DNA from: Plenodomus lindquistii
Lineage: Eukaryota; Ascomycota; Dothideomycetes; Pleosporales; Leptosphaeriaceae
Assembly (NCBI GenBank): GCA_025504975.1
Contig: JANUWI010000012.1
Span: 1 to 64,000 of the forward strand
Length of the DNA: 64,000 nt
Direction: 5' to 3'
This document shows, in pieces, positions 33,464 through 45,398 of this stretch. The notes beneath the pieces were generated by a model. It had not been told where the DNA came from. It worked only from the letters and a program-made list of their open reading frames with translations, and made no database searches. The translations under genes were made by a program, and so were the position numbers. How positions within the stretch are numbered: the first letter of the stretch is position 1; every line of letters starts with the position of its first letter.

Positions 33464-36442
33464 ATGGACTCAGACCCCGCATTGCCTCGTGAGGCTGCAT
33501 GGTTAGCGGCGAAGCAAGCCTGTTCAACATGTGAATTCTGTGCTCTCCAGGGCGACTATTCTGACGAGGAAAAGCTGACAAGGGACGATGAAGATGAAGA
33601 TGCATTGGGAAAAGGCGACGGCGGATATCAGCGGGAGCCAAGATTCAACGAAACTGAACCAGATCCAAGCACCGGAGGATTCAAGTCCGATCTCAGCAAT
33701 GAAGAACGGAAGTCCAGGCGGTGTAACGAAGGACATGGGTCTGATCCAAGCGACATGGACTTTGGACTCCGCTTGAGCGATGGTGAAGAAGGTGTACCAG
33801 GATCTAGCTCGCAATCCAGTCAGCTACCGCTCAGTGAATTACATCATCACGACATAGCCAAAGGAGAGGTGTTCGAAGAATACGATCATCCGAATAGTGA
33901 CGACGACTGGACAAGCGACGAGGATACGATTGGGAAGCGTGTACAAGAGCGTGAGCGGGAGCGTGAGCAAGACGTGCACGCGCGTCGCGAACTACCGTTG
34001 AAATTTCGACTGTTCCACGAGCCGTGTCAGCAATGCGACGAGTCGGAAATGGCTGTTCGTATTAGGCTATGTGATAGTTGCCGACATTCACGTATATGGC
34101 ATCATCTGTTATGTGGTTCCAAGCCATCTGAGTGGTGGTACCATTTCCCTCAACCCCGATTCGATGTCTTCCGCGCAGGATCACACAATTGCGAATTCTG
34201 CCGATATTGCAGAAAAAAACTATCGAATGCTCTCAGATCAGCTGGGAAAGGGAACCAAATCCCTAGCGGAACGTCTCGCATGTTCTCAGTAAGATATCGA
34301 AAGGATGACTGCATCGTGACGTACAATCCCGAAGAATTGAAGACTCATGTCGAATTTGTACTAAGTGCACGCGGCCATCGCATTCCCCGGTACATTCAAT
34401 ACGGAAATCTCCAAAAGTCCATCAAAAAGTTCTCGGAGCAACGTCAAGAGCCATTGTTTCCAGCAACTCGAGGCTTGCAAGATCTCTACCTTGTTGATGT
34501 TGACGAGGATCGTATAGTAGAACGTTCTCTTCATATGACCTACGCCGCATTGTCTTACGTGTGGGGAACGGACGTCGAAGGCCAAATTTGTCTTTTGCGA
34601 GAAAACCTACAACGGTTGAAATTGCCAAACAGTCTGAGAGAAACGACCCTACCTCAGACCATTGTAGATGCTATGGAAGTATGCAGAGGTCTCAAGCAGC
34701 GATATCTATGGGTTGATCGTCTCTGCATCGTTCAAGACGATCACCCTACTGAGAAGGCATCACAATTAGACCAGATGGCATTCATATACCAAGGAGCAAC
34801 CATTACTTTAGTAGCAGCGGAAGGAGACAGCGCCGCATATGGGCTTGTTGGCGTGAGCCGTCCAAGGAATTTCAAGCATGCTGTCTTTTACCTCAACAGC
34901 CAGCTGAAGATGCTGGAAAACATACCTAGCCTGACAGAAGTTCTGGAGAGAAGTTCTTGGAATGAACGAGCTTGGACATTTCAGGAGCGCTTGTCATCCA
35001 GGTTCTTGTTATACTTTACCGATTCAGGGTGGTATTTATCGCATGGATTCAGCAAAGGAGATGGCCATATGTCGGAAGGTCCAGCAGAAGTAACCACGGA
35101 CACATGGAGCGATGACAATGAAGGACAAGAGGAGGACCAAACAAGAATGACTCTCGATATTCGACGCTACGTTTTGGGGCTGTCTCTAATCGAAGACTAC
35201 TCTCACAGGAAATTGACTCACTCCAATGATATTCTCCGGGCAGTATCGGGAATCCTGTCAGCCTTATTCGCCGATCGTGTATCTTTTGGGATCCCCTGGG
35301 ATCTGTCAGATCGCGCTATGCGATGGGAGGCTGTGGATCTCGAGGGCGGGCCCCGACTATCGGACGAAAACACAAGGTTCCCTTCGTGGTCATGGGCTTC
35401 AACTATAGGAGCCATAAACTTCCCTCGCGAGAGTAATTCCTCGGTGACCCTTGCACTGTGGGCCAGTCCTATGACGCGTGAAACAGAACCCGAGTGGATG
35501 CATAGAACATGGGGTGCGCAAGGACGTATCTTAGCAGCACTGGCGTGGCAAAAGGGCGCTTTCGATGCCAATCTACCTTCGTGGTTACGCGGAAAGATCC
35601 CGTATTATGAAATCAGCCGCAGAGCTGAGAAACGTTGGCTTACTGCGTCAGATTTTCGAATTGATGTAGCCAGACACCTCCGAGACGAAGAGATTCTTAA
35701 GCCGTTTCAGACTCAGTCTTTAAGTCTTAATGGCGGAAGCCTTCCCGTCTGCACTTTCAGATCGTCACTCATACTAGACTGGCCTACATCAGTTGTCAAG
35801 AGACCTTCCAATAGTGTGGAAGAATCACCAACGCATCACGATAGAATCATCATCCGTACGGCCGGTGGCTCTCTTGCTGGCTTAGTAGGCATTGGAAAAC
35901 ACACGCGCGACCGAATGAAGACCGATGGACCTAGCAAGGGAGATTTCATCGCGCTGTCGCTTGATCTCGACTTCGTTGATAACCCCCGTGGATGGGCTTG
36001 CGATGCAGGAGTGCCCGACCACGAAATCTATGGTTGTCCTTGTGCATTCGAAGTTGCATCCTGCGCGGATGTAGTTCATCAGACAGACTGCCCTCAGCAT
36101 GCAGACTTTTATGCCCCGCTTCCCTCAGATTCCGGTTCGCATAGTACGGACACAATAGTAGAGGTGCAGGACATCGCCTGGGAAAAACACAAATTGAGTC
36201 TAGCATATCCTGGTGTGGAAAACAAGTACCAACTTCCAACATTGACAGTCCTGTTGATCGAACCGAGCAATGACCGCGGCAAAGAACAAACGTGTACCGT
36301 AGACTGGGAATTTGGTACATATATCTCAAGAGATGGGTTGAATGCTCCCCGACTTTCGAGACCATCGTCCTTGAATAAGTCGATTCACGCCACCTCGAGA
36401 CATCGGTTACTAAAAAATTTTGTACAATGTCCATTTGTGTGA
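33464..36442 (+). CDS. HET-domain (heterokaryon incompatibility-type) protein
   Basis: A single intronless frame of 992 aa. The first ~190 residues are acidic and low complexity (runs such as DDEDEDALGKGD and EREREREQD). A Cys-rich segment follows (CQQCDESEMAVRIRLCDSC, ~185-205). The HET domain runs from about 365 to 520 with ALSYVWG, RYLWVDRLCIVQDD, LDQMAFIYQGATITLVAA and, after it, RSSWNERAWTFQE. These are the classic HET motifs. The C-terminal half (520-992) is family-specific and ends with a Cys/His cluster (YGCPCAFEVASC). HET proteins mediate non-self recognition and programmed cell death in hyphal fusion, but most genomic copies have no proven allorecognition role. Confidence 0.92.
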   Translation: MDSDPALPREAAWLAAKQACSTCEFCALQGDYSDEEKLTRDDEDEDALGKGDGGYQREPRFNETEPDPSTGGFKSDLSNEERKSRRCNEGHGSDPSDMDFGLRLSDGEEGVPGSSSQSSQLPLSELHHHDIAKGEVFEEYDHPNSDDDWTSDEDTIGKRVQEREREREQDVHARRELPLKFRLFHEPCQQCDESEMAVRIRLCDSCRHSRIWHHLLCGSKPSEWWYHFPQPRFDVFRAGSHNCEFCRYCRKKLSNALRSAGKGNQIPSGTSRMFSVRYRKDDCIVTYNPEELKTHVEFVLSARGHRIPRYIQYGNLQKSIKKFSEQRQEPLFPATRGLQDLYLVDVDEDRIVERSLHMTYAALSYVWGTDVEGQICLLRENLQRLKLPNSLRETTLPQTIVDAMEVCRGLKQRYLWVDRLCIVQDDHPTEKASQLDQMAFIYQGATITLVAAEGDSAAYGLVGVSRPRNFKHAVFYLNSQLKMLENIPSLTEVLERSSWNERAWTFQERLSSRFLLYFTDSGWYLSHGFSKGDGHMSEGPAEVTTDTWSDDNEGQEEDQTRMTLDIRRYVLGLSLIEDYSHRKLTHSNDILRAVSGILSALFADRVSFGIPWDLSDRAMRWEAVDLEGGPRLSDENTRFPSWSWASTIGAINFPRESNSSVTLALWASPMTRETEPEWMHRTWGAQGRILAALAWQKGAFDANLPSWLRGKIPYYEISRRAEKRWLTASDFRIDVARHLRDEEILKPFQTQSLSLNGGSLPVCTFRSSLILDWPTSVVKRPSNSVEESPTHHDRIIIRTAGGSLAGLVGIGKHTRDRMKTDGPSKGDFIALSLDLDFVDNPRGWACDAGVPDHEIYGCPCAFEVASCADVVHQTDCPQHADFYAPLPSDSGSHSTDTIVEVQDIAWEKHKLSLAYPGVENKYQLPTLTVLLIEPSNDRGKEQTCTVDWEFGTYISRDGLNAPRLSRPSSLNKSIHATSRHRLLKNFVQCPFV

Positions 36443-39400
36443 ATGTGTGAATTTATACATTTAAGATGCTACTTCCAGCAGAATCAGCTGAGTACCATCA
36501 AAATAGTGTAGCAAAACCACAAGGTTATGTGTGAGACGACTGACTAGTCAGTCAAGCTGTGTAGTTAGTCTCACCTAGTCTCACCTCAAGGCGAAATAGC
36601 AGCCAATAGTACCTGATAGACAGACAGCTCCAGGAATGGATTGTTCGTTCGAATAACAATAAGGTAGTGTTAAGGATCGAGACTCGACAGACCGAAGATG
36701 GCTTTGAACCAATTGCTGTTGTCCATGATGGAACATCTGGGCAACGAATCTTGAACCTCTACACTGCCACATAAGTTACGGAAAAAATAGAAAGATCGGG
36801 TAGACCTAGTACATTTAAGCAGAGCTCTCACGATCTGTCTAAACCAGGAGAACGATGGGTGTCGATCCGGTACTGCCGACCAAAAGGCGGAGTTGTTACA
36901 AGAGCCGGTCCGTCCGAAGCGGAAGTAACGGTCTTCGTGGTGGAAAAGTGAGGCGCATGGTCTCCCATGTCTCGATTTCTGGGGCGCGATTGGTAGTGAC
37001 GCACATGATCAGATCACATAGGCTTGGGACTCCCATTGTCGTTCACCGGTGTTGGCGGAGACGGCCGAAGATGCTACTGGTAGGTAGTCAATTGGTAGTC
37101 CAGTATGATAAGTTTTGCGGGTTGTCATAGTGCAGGCTGTATGCGCGTGTAGTGGTGGCCCACGGTGGATGCATCACGTTTCCCACACCGACGAATCTAC
37201 GGACGATTTTGCGTGTGGTATCAAGCTGTAGTGGAAGAAAGGGCGGTGGTGATACTTATCATGCTAGCGCTTATGGTGTGGGCCAGTGCCGAAGTGGTTT
37301 GGCGTGATGACGTTGCAATAGCGAATCATGCACGATCGAGGTTGAAGGTCGCATGAGAGCCAGACCACGTGCTGGTCCTGAATCATGTACGGCCTGATCA
37401 GTAACCCTGCAGACGCGTCGATTCGTAGTCTGCCCTGCGTGAAGTAGGTATTATCCATACGCGGATACGAAGCATGTTAGTACTCGCTGCAATCCCGATC
37501 TAGTTGCAAGGCAGATTGTGAAATTTCCAAAAACGGTGACTACTGCTTAAGTTTAAGGTTTGTTACCATGTCGTAAAGAAGGATCGGGAAAAGGCTATGT
37601 TCGAAGAGAGATCAACCAAGAAGCTAACAAAACAATGCCATTGCCATGAGGAGGTCTTTCTGCTGCGCCTTGACACCCTGCCCATACCCAAATTCTGATG
37701 CGTCAAATACTCATGTGCCCCTCGTTGACTGGCCGAGAATCTGATAACACCTCATTTGCGCTTGTGTGCTTCTTGTAATGACCAAAACTGTCCCCAAACT
37801 CCATGCTCATGCGTGTATTATGCCGCCAAAAGAAATCCAAAAATCGAAGATGGCTGAGTCCCAGCTCGGCGCTGTAGTTGAATGATTGTGGGAATGTAAC
37901 CAGGTGTATCGTTTATTGGGAGCTCGTGTACAGTCTGAACATCCTGGGTCCATTGATCGAATTGTGAGAGCGATTGATCATCTAGGGGAAAGGACGAGGT
38001 TGGAATGATTCGCTCACGTAGCCCGAATCTGGCAGAGCCCCCGGTTGCTGGTAGTCGTAGCTGTGTCCTCAACGGTGGTTCCCATGATTTGAACATGCGT
38101 ATCCGACTAGGACAGTCTTCTCTTGCACTCCGTGTCCACGTTGCCCATGACCTGCACAAGGGTCGATGGAGTGGCGATAGTATAGGCAGCGGCAGACTGA
38201 GTAACGTTCGACGACCTGATAACACATGATGATTGGATGTGGATGGCGGATCGAAGATGCGTTTCGAGATTGGAAGGGTCAGATATTCGCCGTCAAGGTA
38301 TGGGGGACGCCGACAAGACAAAGCAATTGAACGTGATGAACAGAGGGGATGAGTGTATGAGATGGTGTCGAATGACTCAAACAGCAAGATATAAGGATAT
38401 ATAGTAGAAGAAGCAGAGGAATATGGGAGCATAGGCCATTGTGGGTCAGTTTGCAGGCAGAGAGTTGAACCTCTGCAGGTCCATCAGGCAGCGGAGACTA
38501 GGCGCAGAGAGAGGTACACAGTCAGCCGGGTGCTGCGAAGATGGGACAGAAAACGGCATCAAGCACAGCCATCCTGAAGGCTAGTTGAAAAGTAGGTGAA
38601 GTGGATGGTTTGGGCGTAGCAAGGGTCGGAAGCTCACCTCTCAGTAGCTCTTCATTTGTGGACGATGATACCTCTGCCATCGGTAAACGGCGAGGGTCAT
38701 GTATGATATCTGCACATCCTGAGCATCTTCGTGGGTAAATCCGGAAGTTGCGCAACAGTCGTCTACGAGTCTCTAATGGCATCCAGCCAGATTCGCAATG
38801 CCCTGGTCGTCCATGTTGACGGGGCCCCACCTGAGCACACCACGGGACTTTGCAACCACCCATGGCATGCTTGCTCGACATCCGCAGAGGCCGAGTCACC
38901 TCGTGTGTGTGTGAGTCTCGACATGTCTGACGACCCAGCTGTGAGGAATCAGCCACACTCTGAATAGAGATGGCCTGGGCGGATGAGTATGGGTGACCGG
39001 GGGGCAGTGAGCTCTGACGTAGATTACTCAGGTTCGGGCCTTTTTGCGCACCAATTCCAGCGTGCGAGGCCGATTCCTTCGGCAACGGCTGGCACGCCGC
39101 GAGCCGGACAATGGGTAATCGTGCGTGTCAATGTAAAGGAACGTGTGGGAACAGGAAGGATGGAGCTATGCTGAAGGCAGAGCCACGCCCGAGAGATCGA
39201 AAGACGTTTTTCGCTTAACGTTCCGCTTTGGGATAGTGCGTTCGGTATATTTGGCACCTCCGCACGCTCCCCTGTCAGTATCACAAGAGCCGTTGCCTAC
39301 CGCCAGCGCCTTTGCATCCTCGAGAAGACCTTCTACTGCGGTGAGAGAAGCACGAAACTCGTATGAATGGCCCTTTACAACAGCTCCTTCATTGCGTGTG

Positions 39401-41655
39401 ATCCTGCGACGATCTCAACGCCTCGCGTTCGAGGCTCATCAGCTGAGTGTTGCCTGGCGACCTTGCATGTAGGCCAACGCAGGTTTGCAAATGCGGAATA
39501 GTGTGCGACGACTCACCATTCGCGAAGGAGAAGTCGACCTTGATCACTGGAAGCATCCAACAAGCCGTTGCTCTCGTTGCTGGACCAATAAACTCGCTTC
39601 GCAAGAATGACGAGGATACATCGCCAACACCGCCATATGACCCCTGATAAAGACATAAATCGGCAGTTCCAGCACATCGGGATTCAGCCATCCATGATCG
39701 TTGCACCCACTACCCGTGTATCCCCTCCCGAACGCCCGGAAGTCTAGGACAGTAATACACGTTGCCGCTGGCCGAGCTGCGAGCTGACCTGCCGGGTTTC
39801 ACAGCCATGCAGCCCTATGGATATTCCCGCGGCTCCACGTAGTATTTAGCGGTAAGTCTCACACAGCCCTACGCAGATCTCCGTGCACCTATCGCGAAGC
39901 ACTGCTCCAATGCTAACACTCTTATCAGACCTTGATTCGACGACACAGCGGCCGCATTCAACCAGGTATAATCGTCTCCTTCTACGATTGGGCACTTTTC
40001 CATTCGTCAATGTAATATGATCATCTGGCCCCATTCACGCTTCGTGGACCCCCAAGGCAGACTTAGGCACACCGTTACTACAGGGGTCGCATGACTACGA
40101 CCTCACTCGTACATATTGATGTGGGGACTGATTTCAACTACACATGACTCCACACCGCATGGTTTGACGGTCTGTCTTCTTCGCGGCTTGACGGATGAAA
40201 GACGGCTAACGGTCTTTCGACTATGCCCGGATGCTGGAAGGTAAGTAACATGGCCATTTGATGGCCTTCGCGCAGTTGAAAAACTCAAGATAGACAATGA
40301 GTCGGTATATTCGTCCCATTCTGGTTCGAGTCAATGTCTCGCCGTCAGTATCGCTCGAACGGCCCATAGGAGCACTGCATAACGCCTTTGGTGTGCTACG
40401 ACACGAGCTACGGCAAGTCTGAGTGAGCAACTAACGAACGACCTGAGTGTGGCATGGCATAATTATTACTGATCAAGCGCGGCGCAGTCTACCGAATGCA
40501 AGTCAATTGGTGGGACATCAACACGTATGCCAGAAATGCAATGCAAGAAGAGAACGACTGGGCTCTCAGCCCTACGAACTCATCCCTGGAGCCCCGTTTG
40601 ATTCCAGCTGCAAGATCTCAAAAGCCACCGTTCCGTCCACACGGTACGCTCTGAACGCACTGAACGGTAGCAGACTACACCGCTTTCAAGTCACCCATGT
40701 CAGCTCACCCGCATATAGCCACATTATCTCCACATGGAGCCGCAGCCTTGCTAGGATCAAAGTAACAAAGTGCTCAAACAAGTGGTTAAGTGGGAAAGGC
40801 CTTGCACTCGCTGCACATTCGCTTCAATGACTGACCGGAATCTCATCGGCATTCTGCACGCACGACTGCAAGAACTCCTACTGCGCGCTTGGGCTTGGAC
40901 ACCAACAGCAGCGCTCGTAGATCTGGCTCCGATAGACCGCCCCCAAATCTTGACTCTAGTGTCATCTTGCAAAGTCGACCATACAGACACTGGAAGTGTG
41001 CGGTCAAGGCAACCGGTGAACCCAAGATGGAGCAGAATCTTGCTGCCTGCACAGAAAGAGTCATTGTCTGCACACCGTAGCTGTCGCTTACAGACACACC
41101 CTCAGGCTGCAGATGGTAGGAACAAGCGCTACGACGATAAGTCTAGTACGTGAACAGACGTTGTGGTGCAGGGACACGGAGAAACGCACGGTGACACACC
41201 GTAATTTGAAAGAGAAGGCAATCACTAGCCATCCTTTCCTTTCAGCAAGAACCACTGTGGTCGCTTGAAGGTAGTTGCCCACCGATGAGTAGCTCAACTC
41301 ACGGGTGAGAATTGACCGGTGTACCTGTATCTAGCATTACGAGTCCCTGTTCGACGTGCGGTCCGAGAACGAGACCACTGTCCTCCTCTCCGGCGGCTCA
41401 CCATGCACTTATCGGCCCTGCCCGTGCTTCTTGCCACTAAGCCCAGCGTTGTTTCATCTCGAACCAAGATTTCTTTCCTCAAGCGATACACCACCGATGC
41501 ATGAATGGCTTCCCGTCGGTGCTGACTGCTCCTCCGAATTCACATCGCCCTCCTCCCACTATTTCCTCTTTTCACCACTCATCGCCTTCGCCTTCCTCTA
41601 ATGCACCGTCTCTCATCCTCCTCCACCACCCACACACCTCCCCAACCTACACCTT
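36443..41655. other. 5.2-kb region without a convincing gene
   Basis: Open frames up to ~200 codons exist (for example 37818-38432 and 38522-39085 on the minus strand), but their translations show no family motif and no splice partners. GC content is ordinary, unlike the RIP block. A 16-bp perfect palindrome lies at 36538-36553. The region may hold untranslated RNA, a diverged gene or decayed sequence; I cannot tell which. Confidence 0.4.
36530..36572. repeat. Nested palindromes after the HET gene
   Basis: GACTGACTAGTCAGTC (36538-36553) is a perfect 16-bp palindrome. It is bracketed by GTGAGAC (36531-36537) and its complement GTCTCAC (about 36568-36574), so a cruciform or an RNA terminator hairpin is possible about 100 bp past the HET stop. 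Confidence 0.7.
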
Positions 41656-41940
41656 TCACAGACCATACTCCCATTCCCCCCCACCCCTCTTTTTCACACA
41701 CCCACTACACTCCCTACAAACACAATACTTGCTCCCATCCTCCTCCAGTTCGGGCATAATCCCTGCAGCCCGCCGCTTCTTGTGTCGGTACCGTAGCCAT
41801 ACGATAAGCAGGACGATGAGGAGCAGACCGGTTACGCCTATGCCGGCGGAGATGCCGTAGGCAAGGGGGAGGTTGGCGCGTTTAGTAAGGGGGTGCCGTT
41901 GAGGCCTGGTGTAGGGCGACGACATGATTACAGTTTTCAT
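41656..41940 (-). CDS. Small single-pass membrane protein, hypothetical
   Basis: This is a 94-aa frame from ATG 41940; a second ATG in frame is at 41925. A Gly-rich hydrophobic helix (ISAGIGVTGLLLIVLLIVWL) is followed at once by a basic stop-transfer RYRHKKRRA. A C-terminal CVCRECSGC cluster could bind metal or be lipid-modified. The N-terminal half carries Arg and Pro. The topology looks like a type I/III single-span protein with a cytosolic tail. I do not recognise the family. The clean transmembrane design and lack of internal stops favour a real gene, but length alone does not prove it. Confidence 0.45.
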   Translation of the reverse strand: MKTVIMSSPYTRPQRHPLTKRANLPLAYGISAGIGVTGLLLIVLLIVWLRYRHKKRRAAGIMPELEEDGSKYCVCRECSGCVKKRGGGEWEYGL

Positions 41941-42881
41941 ATCGTCGAGTCGAGTTTTGCAGAGCGTATGCGTAGAATACCGCCTTGCCTGAGTCGTATC
42001 GGATTCGCAATCCGGAAACAACGCTAAGTCAGCGTCGAGTGCTCACCCCGCCATTGACCGAATCGTGTCCTAGTCGTTCCCAGACGTTTTGATCAACAAC
42101 TCGTTCTGGACCTCTCAAAAGTTGTGACGTGTGCGTTGACGTTGACGTTGACGTTGACGTTGGTATAACAAAACCACTTCTTGAATAAACAGCAAAAAAC
42201 CATTCCAGGCAGATTGACAAGTCGATAACATCTTCTCTCAGCCAGCGCCAGTCAGCACAATACACGGCACGCCTTACCCATCCTCCGCCAAGTTTCCTAA
42301 CCCGCCAAGCCTGCATGTAAGCCTCGAGCTAGTGCGCATGCAGAAGGTGCAGTGAAGGCGCAAGGTTGCGCGCCAATAGTTTCTCGGGCACGTTTCTCAA
42401 GCACTATCTTCTGGAAACAGGGAATTATGCAAGAAGCGTGGGTTAGTGCCAAGGCTTGCGTTGGGGACCGGAGTTGGGTGAATGTGATGTGGGTGAGGGG
42501 GGCGCTTGTGGCGGGTATCAACTTTCATCGGGAAATGATGGTGTATGCTTTCTAGCATGCGGATGGGGGGTTTCTCCATGGAGGGCTGTGGGAAGTGGTG
42601 TTTGGAACTGGGATGGACAGGTGGATAAGACATGGCAGATGGATTGATTTGAACGATGATTTGAATGAACTTTGAAATTATTAATGATGGCTTTATTCGT
42701 GTAGGCTCTGCTATCTAGTGAAGCAATGATGCCACTGGGGGTATATCGACCTTGCATCCACACAAGGCTACAATCTAACCCTGGATTGCCCCAAAACGCC
42801 AAACCCTCTAATAAACGTGAAATCGTAATGGAATAGCAACACACCCTCAACCGGAGGTAAATCTTCCCCTGACCTCAATGC
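41941..42881. other. Intergenic region with a hexanucleotide repeat
   Basis: It lies upstream of the small membrane protein and downstream of the Gly-rich secreted protein. It contains four to five tandem GTTGAC units at 42132-42161. No gene is seen. Confidence 0.5.
42132..42161. repeat. (GTTGAC)n microsatellite
   Basis: Four to five head-to-tail hexamers, TTGACG/GTTGAC phase, lie about 200 bp upstream of the predicted small membrane protein. Confidence 0.8.
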
Positions 42882-43748
42882 TTAAAACATAATACCCCCA
42901 ACCACAAGAAGCCCCATCATCGCATAGCTTGTGTACTTGACCGTGCCGATTCTGATCGCAGCGCCCTCGACATCATCCGTACCTCCTGGCGCTGTCGTTC
43001 CATCTGGCAGCGTACCGTTGAGGACCAGCGTTGTCGTGCCGTTTACGTCAGAAACAGTAACCAGTGACTTGTTCAATGCTGCATAACTTCCGTTACCCAC
43101 GAGATCATTGAGATACTGAGGGTCATCATTCTCGTCACAGCCACAGACGCTGTTTTCCTGGCACAAACACAGGACAGGGAGACTCTCGTTCTTGCCCTCT
43201 GGCTGTGATTGTCGGGTCCAGAGGTCGCGCCTGTTGTTGGTATCGTCGTCGGTTCTGTTGGTGGCAGTGCGGTTGTAGAAGCGGTACGGATTGTTGTAGT
43301 AATAGGGGTATGTGTTGTATAGCCACAGTCCCGGCATCACGCTCAGCAGGAGGATGGGCGCGAGCACGGCACCAGCGACGAGACCGCGAGGTGTGCGGCT
43401 GCCAGCGGCGTATGGGACTGCTGCGCCGCCGCCATAGTATTTCCCGCCGGCGAAACCGCGGGGCGCTCCTGAGCCGGCGCGTGTTGAGCCGCCTGATGTA
43501 GGTGAGCCGCCGCTACGGCCGCCGCCCGAAGAGGAGCCGCCAGACGATGAACCTCCTGAGCTGCTGCCGCCACCACGGCCGCCACCGCCTTTGCGACGCT
43601 CGAGGGTGTGGTCTGGCGAGACGATGTCGGCGGCGGAGACGTCGCGGTGGGCGATGAGGGCGGTGTTGGAGTTGGGCTCTGGTATTGAGGCGCCAGAGGA
43701 GACGTGTGTGGCGACTGCGAAGAACGCGAGGGTTTGTAAGACCTTCAT
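42882..43748 (-). CDS. Secreted or membrane Gly/Ser-rich protein (DUF7732-like)
   Basis: A 288-aa protein from ATG 43748. An upstream extension to 43940 is open but lacks a signal peptide, whereas the chosen start gives one directly (TLAFFAVATHVSSGAS). A Gly/Ser low-complexity stretch (about 50-110) precedes a hydrophobic segment VAGAVLAPILLLSVMPGLWL and a Tyr-rich YNTYPYYYNNPYRFYN. A conserved Cys motif CLCQENSVCGC and DDPQYLNDLVGNGSY follow. Several N-glycosylation sequons (NGT, NRT, NES) are present. The C-terminus is hydrophobic (MMGLLVVGGIMF), consistent with a GPI signal. The Cys/Asn-rich core resembles fungal proteins annotated DUF7732; function unknown. Confidence 0.75.
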   Translation of the reverse strand: MKVLQTLAFFAVATHVSSGASIPEPNSNTALIAHRDVSAADIVSPDHTLERRKGGGGRGGGSSSGGSSSGGSSSGGGRSGGSPTSGGSTRAGSGAPRGFAGGKYYGGGAAVPYAAGSRTPRGLVAGAVLAPILLLSVMPGLWLYNTYPYYYNNPYRFYNRTATNRTDDDTNNRRDLWTRQSQPEGKNESLPVLCLCQENSVCGCDENDDPQYLNDLVGNGSYAALNKSLVTVSDVNGTTTLVLNGTLPDGTTAPGGTDDVEGAAIRIGTVKYTSYAMMGLLVVGGIMF

Positions 43749-45398
43749 TGTGGAAGGGTGCGAGTTAAGATTGGTGGGTGTGCAGCGAGGTGCAACGAGG
43801 TGCGAAGGTGGGAGGCGGGTGTAATTATGGCTTTGTGCGCTGTTGATGGGAACGTATGCAGATGTATCGTTGGCGCAAACTAGTCGTTTGAAGTTTGTTG
43901 GATGGTTATCAAGTAGACGTTTGATGTGGTGCAGGTCCAAGGTGCGATGTCGATGGTATGGTCAGGTCTAGTAGGTAAGCCTGATGTACATGTGTAACTG
44001 TCGAGACCAGGGCAGCGTGGGCAGCAACGAGCGTCTTTAAGGCCGCCCAAGGTTAATTCAATATCCTGTTGCACAGCCTGCGTCATGCACAAAGAACCAT
44101 CTTGCGGCCTGAGGCGAAATGAGCCTTGGCGTCCCATCGCACTATGAATTGGCCGCCTAAAGCCCACTCCGCTGCTCTACTCTAAAGTGTGCTCAGCCTT
44201 GCAACGCCACTGCACTACTCGACCGGACAATTGCGTGCCTGTGAGAATCGGGCGAATATGCAGCCAATCCCGTGAACATAAAGGAAAGCGTGTTGTGGCT
44301 GGTGAAATGGATTTGCCCCTTCATTTGCTAGGTATTCCATTGCACAACACCGCTTTCTCATGAATACATATTCATCGCCATGCCCATTGTCCATATGCAG
44401 ACAATGCGACACCCTGCAAGTATACCTAGATGCAAGCTTACCGGACACCTCATAGTCCGAGATTACCTGTGACGTGCCCATACACCCATACGCCCAACTC
44501 CAACTCATCCCATCATCATCAACGATGACCTCACTACGCGTCGATCGGGCGCTAGCACTGACCTTGCCGAGGCTGAGAAGGCGCTATGCAAGACCCTGAT
44601 GAAAACAGTGATCTGGTGATGACTACATTGAGCAATCAGATAGCATGCTCGGCCGCGTACCCGATTGCCTCTCGATGCTAATTCTTTGCCGTCGGGGTCG
44701 GATGTATGGTTGGAAGGCGTGTGGAGTAGCGTATGGGCTGTGTGCATGCTTCCAAACTTCTTGTTGCAGTTGCTCATCATGGGATGGCAATATTCAAGAT
44801 AGTTGCATACTGCAAGCAGGGAAATCAGACAACAACGAGGCTGGTTATTGGCGGCTATTGGACCAGAGTAATTGACTACGGGCACCGAGTTGCGTGCAAA
44901 GCAAGGAATCGTATCATGACACGACATTGGACGCCTGAACGGTGAACAGGTATTCCCGGTTGTCTGAAATGGTGGTACATTATTGATACATAATCGCACA
45001 TTGCCGGTTGGGGCTGGATCGCGATTCCCATTGCGATCACAAGCAGTCCAAGTTCGGTTCTGGGCGAAAAGCAGCTTGGCCATATGCACAGCCACTTGAT
45101 CCTGCCCTTCACCATGGGAATCAAGCGTAGCCACCTTAAGCCCCAAGCGAAACCAGAGTCAACGGTGCGAGTAGCCTACCGATATCTTCTCATTTCGGCC
45201 ATGAATCTCAGCCCAGCCCGGCCCTGTGGCTGGTTCCACAGATTCGGAATGCGAACTGGTGGCGCAGCACTGCACGTGGTGCACATGCAAGGCATCGATA
45301 CTCGGCGCTTGGGAGCACTGCGCAGGAACAACAAGGCTCATGGTGGCGATGCTCTGCTTATACTCGAGCAACATCGTGTCACTGGTCTGGTTCGTCGA
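43749..45398. other. 1.65-kb intergenic region
   Basis: I see no gene motif. It should hold the promoter of the Gly-rich protein on the left and the 3' flank of PET117 on the right. The largest frame (44505-45146, minus) looks random. Confidence 0.45.

Noticed and set aside
37818..39085. Minus-strand frames of 204 and 187 codons
   Set aside because: Composition is random-looking, rich in Ser, Pro and Arg with no motif, no signal peptide and no splice partner.
42882..43940. Longer start at 43940 for the Gly-rich secreted protein
   Set aside because: The extra 64 residues show no conserved feature and would bury the clear signal peptide that starts at 43748.
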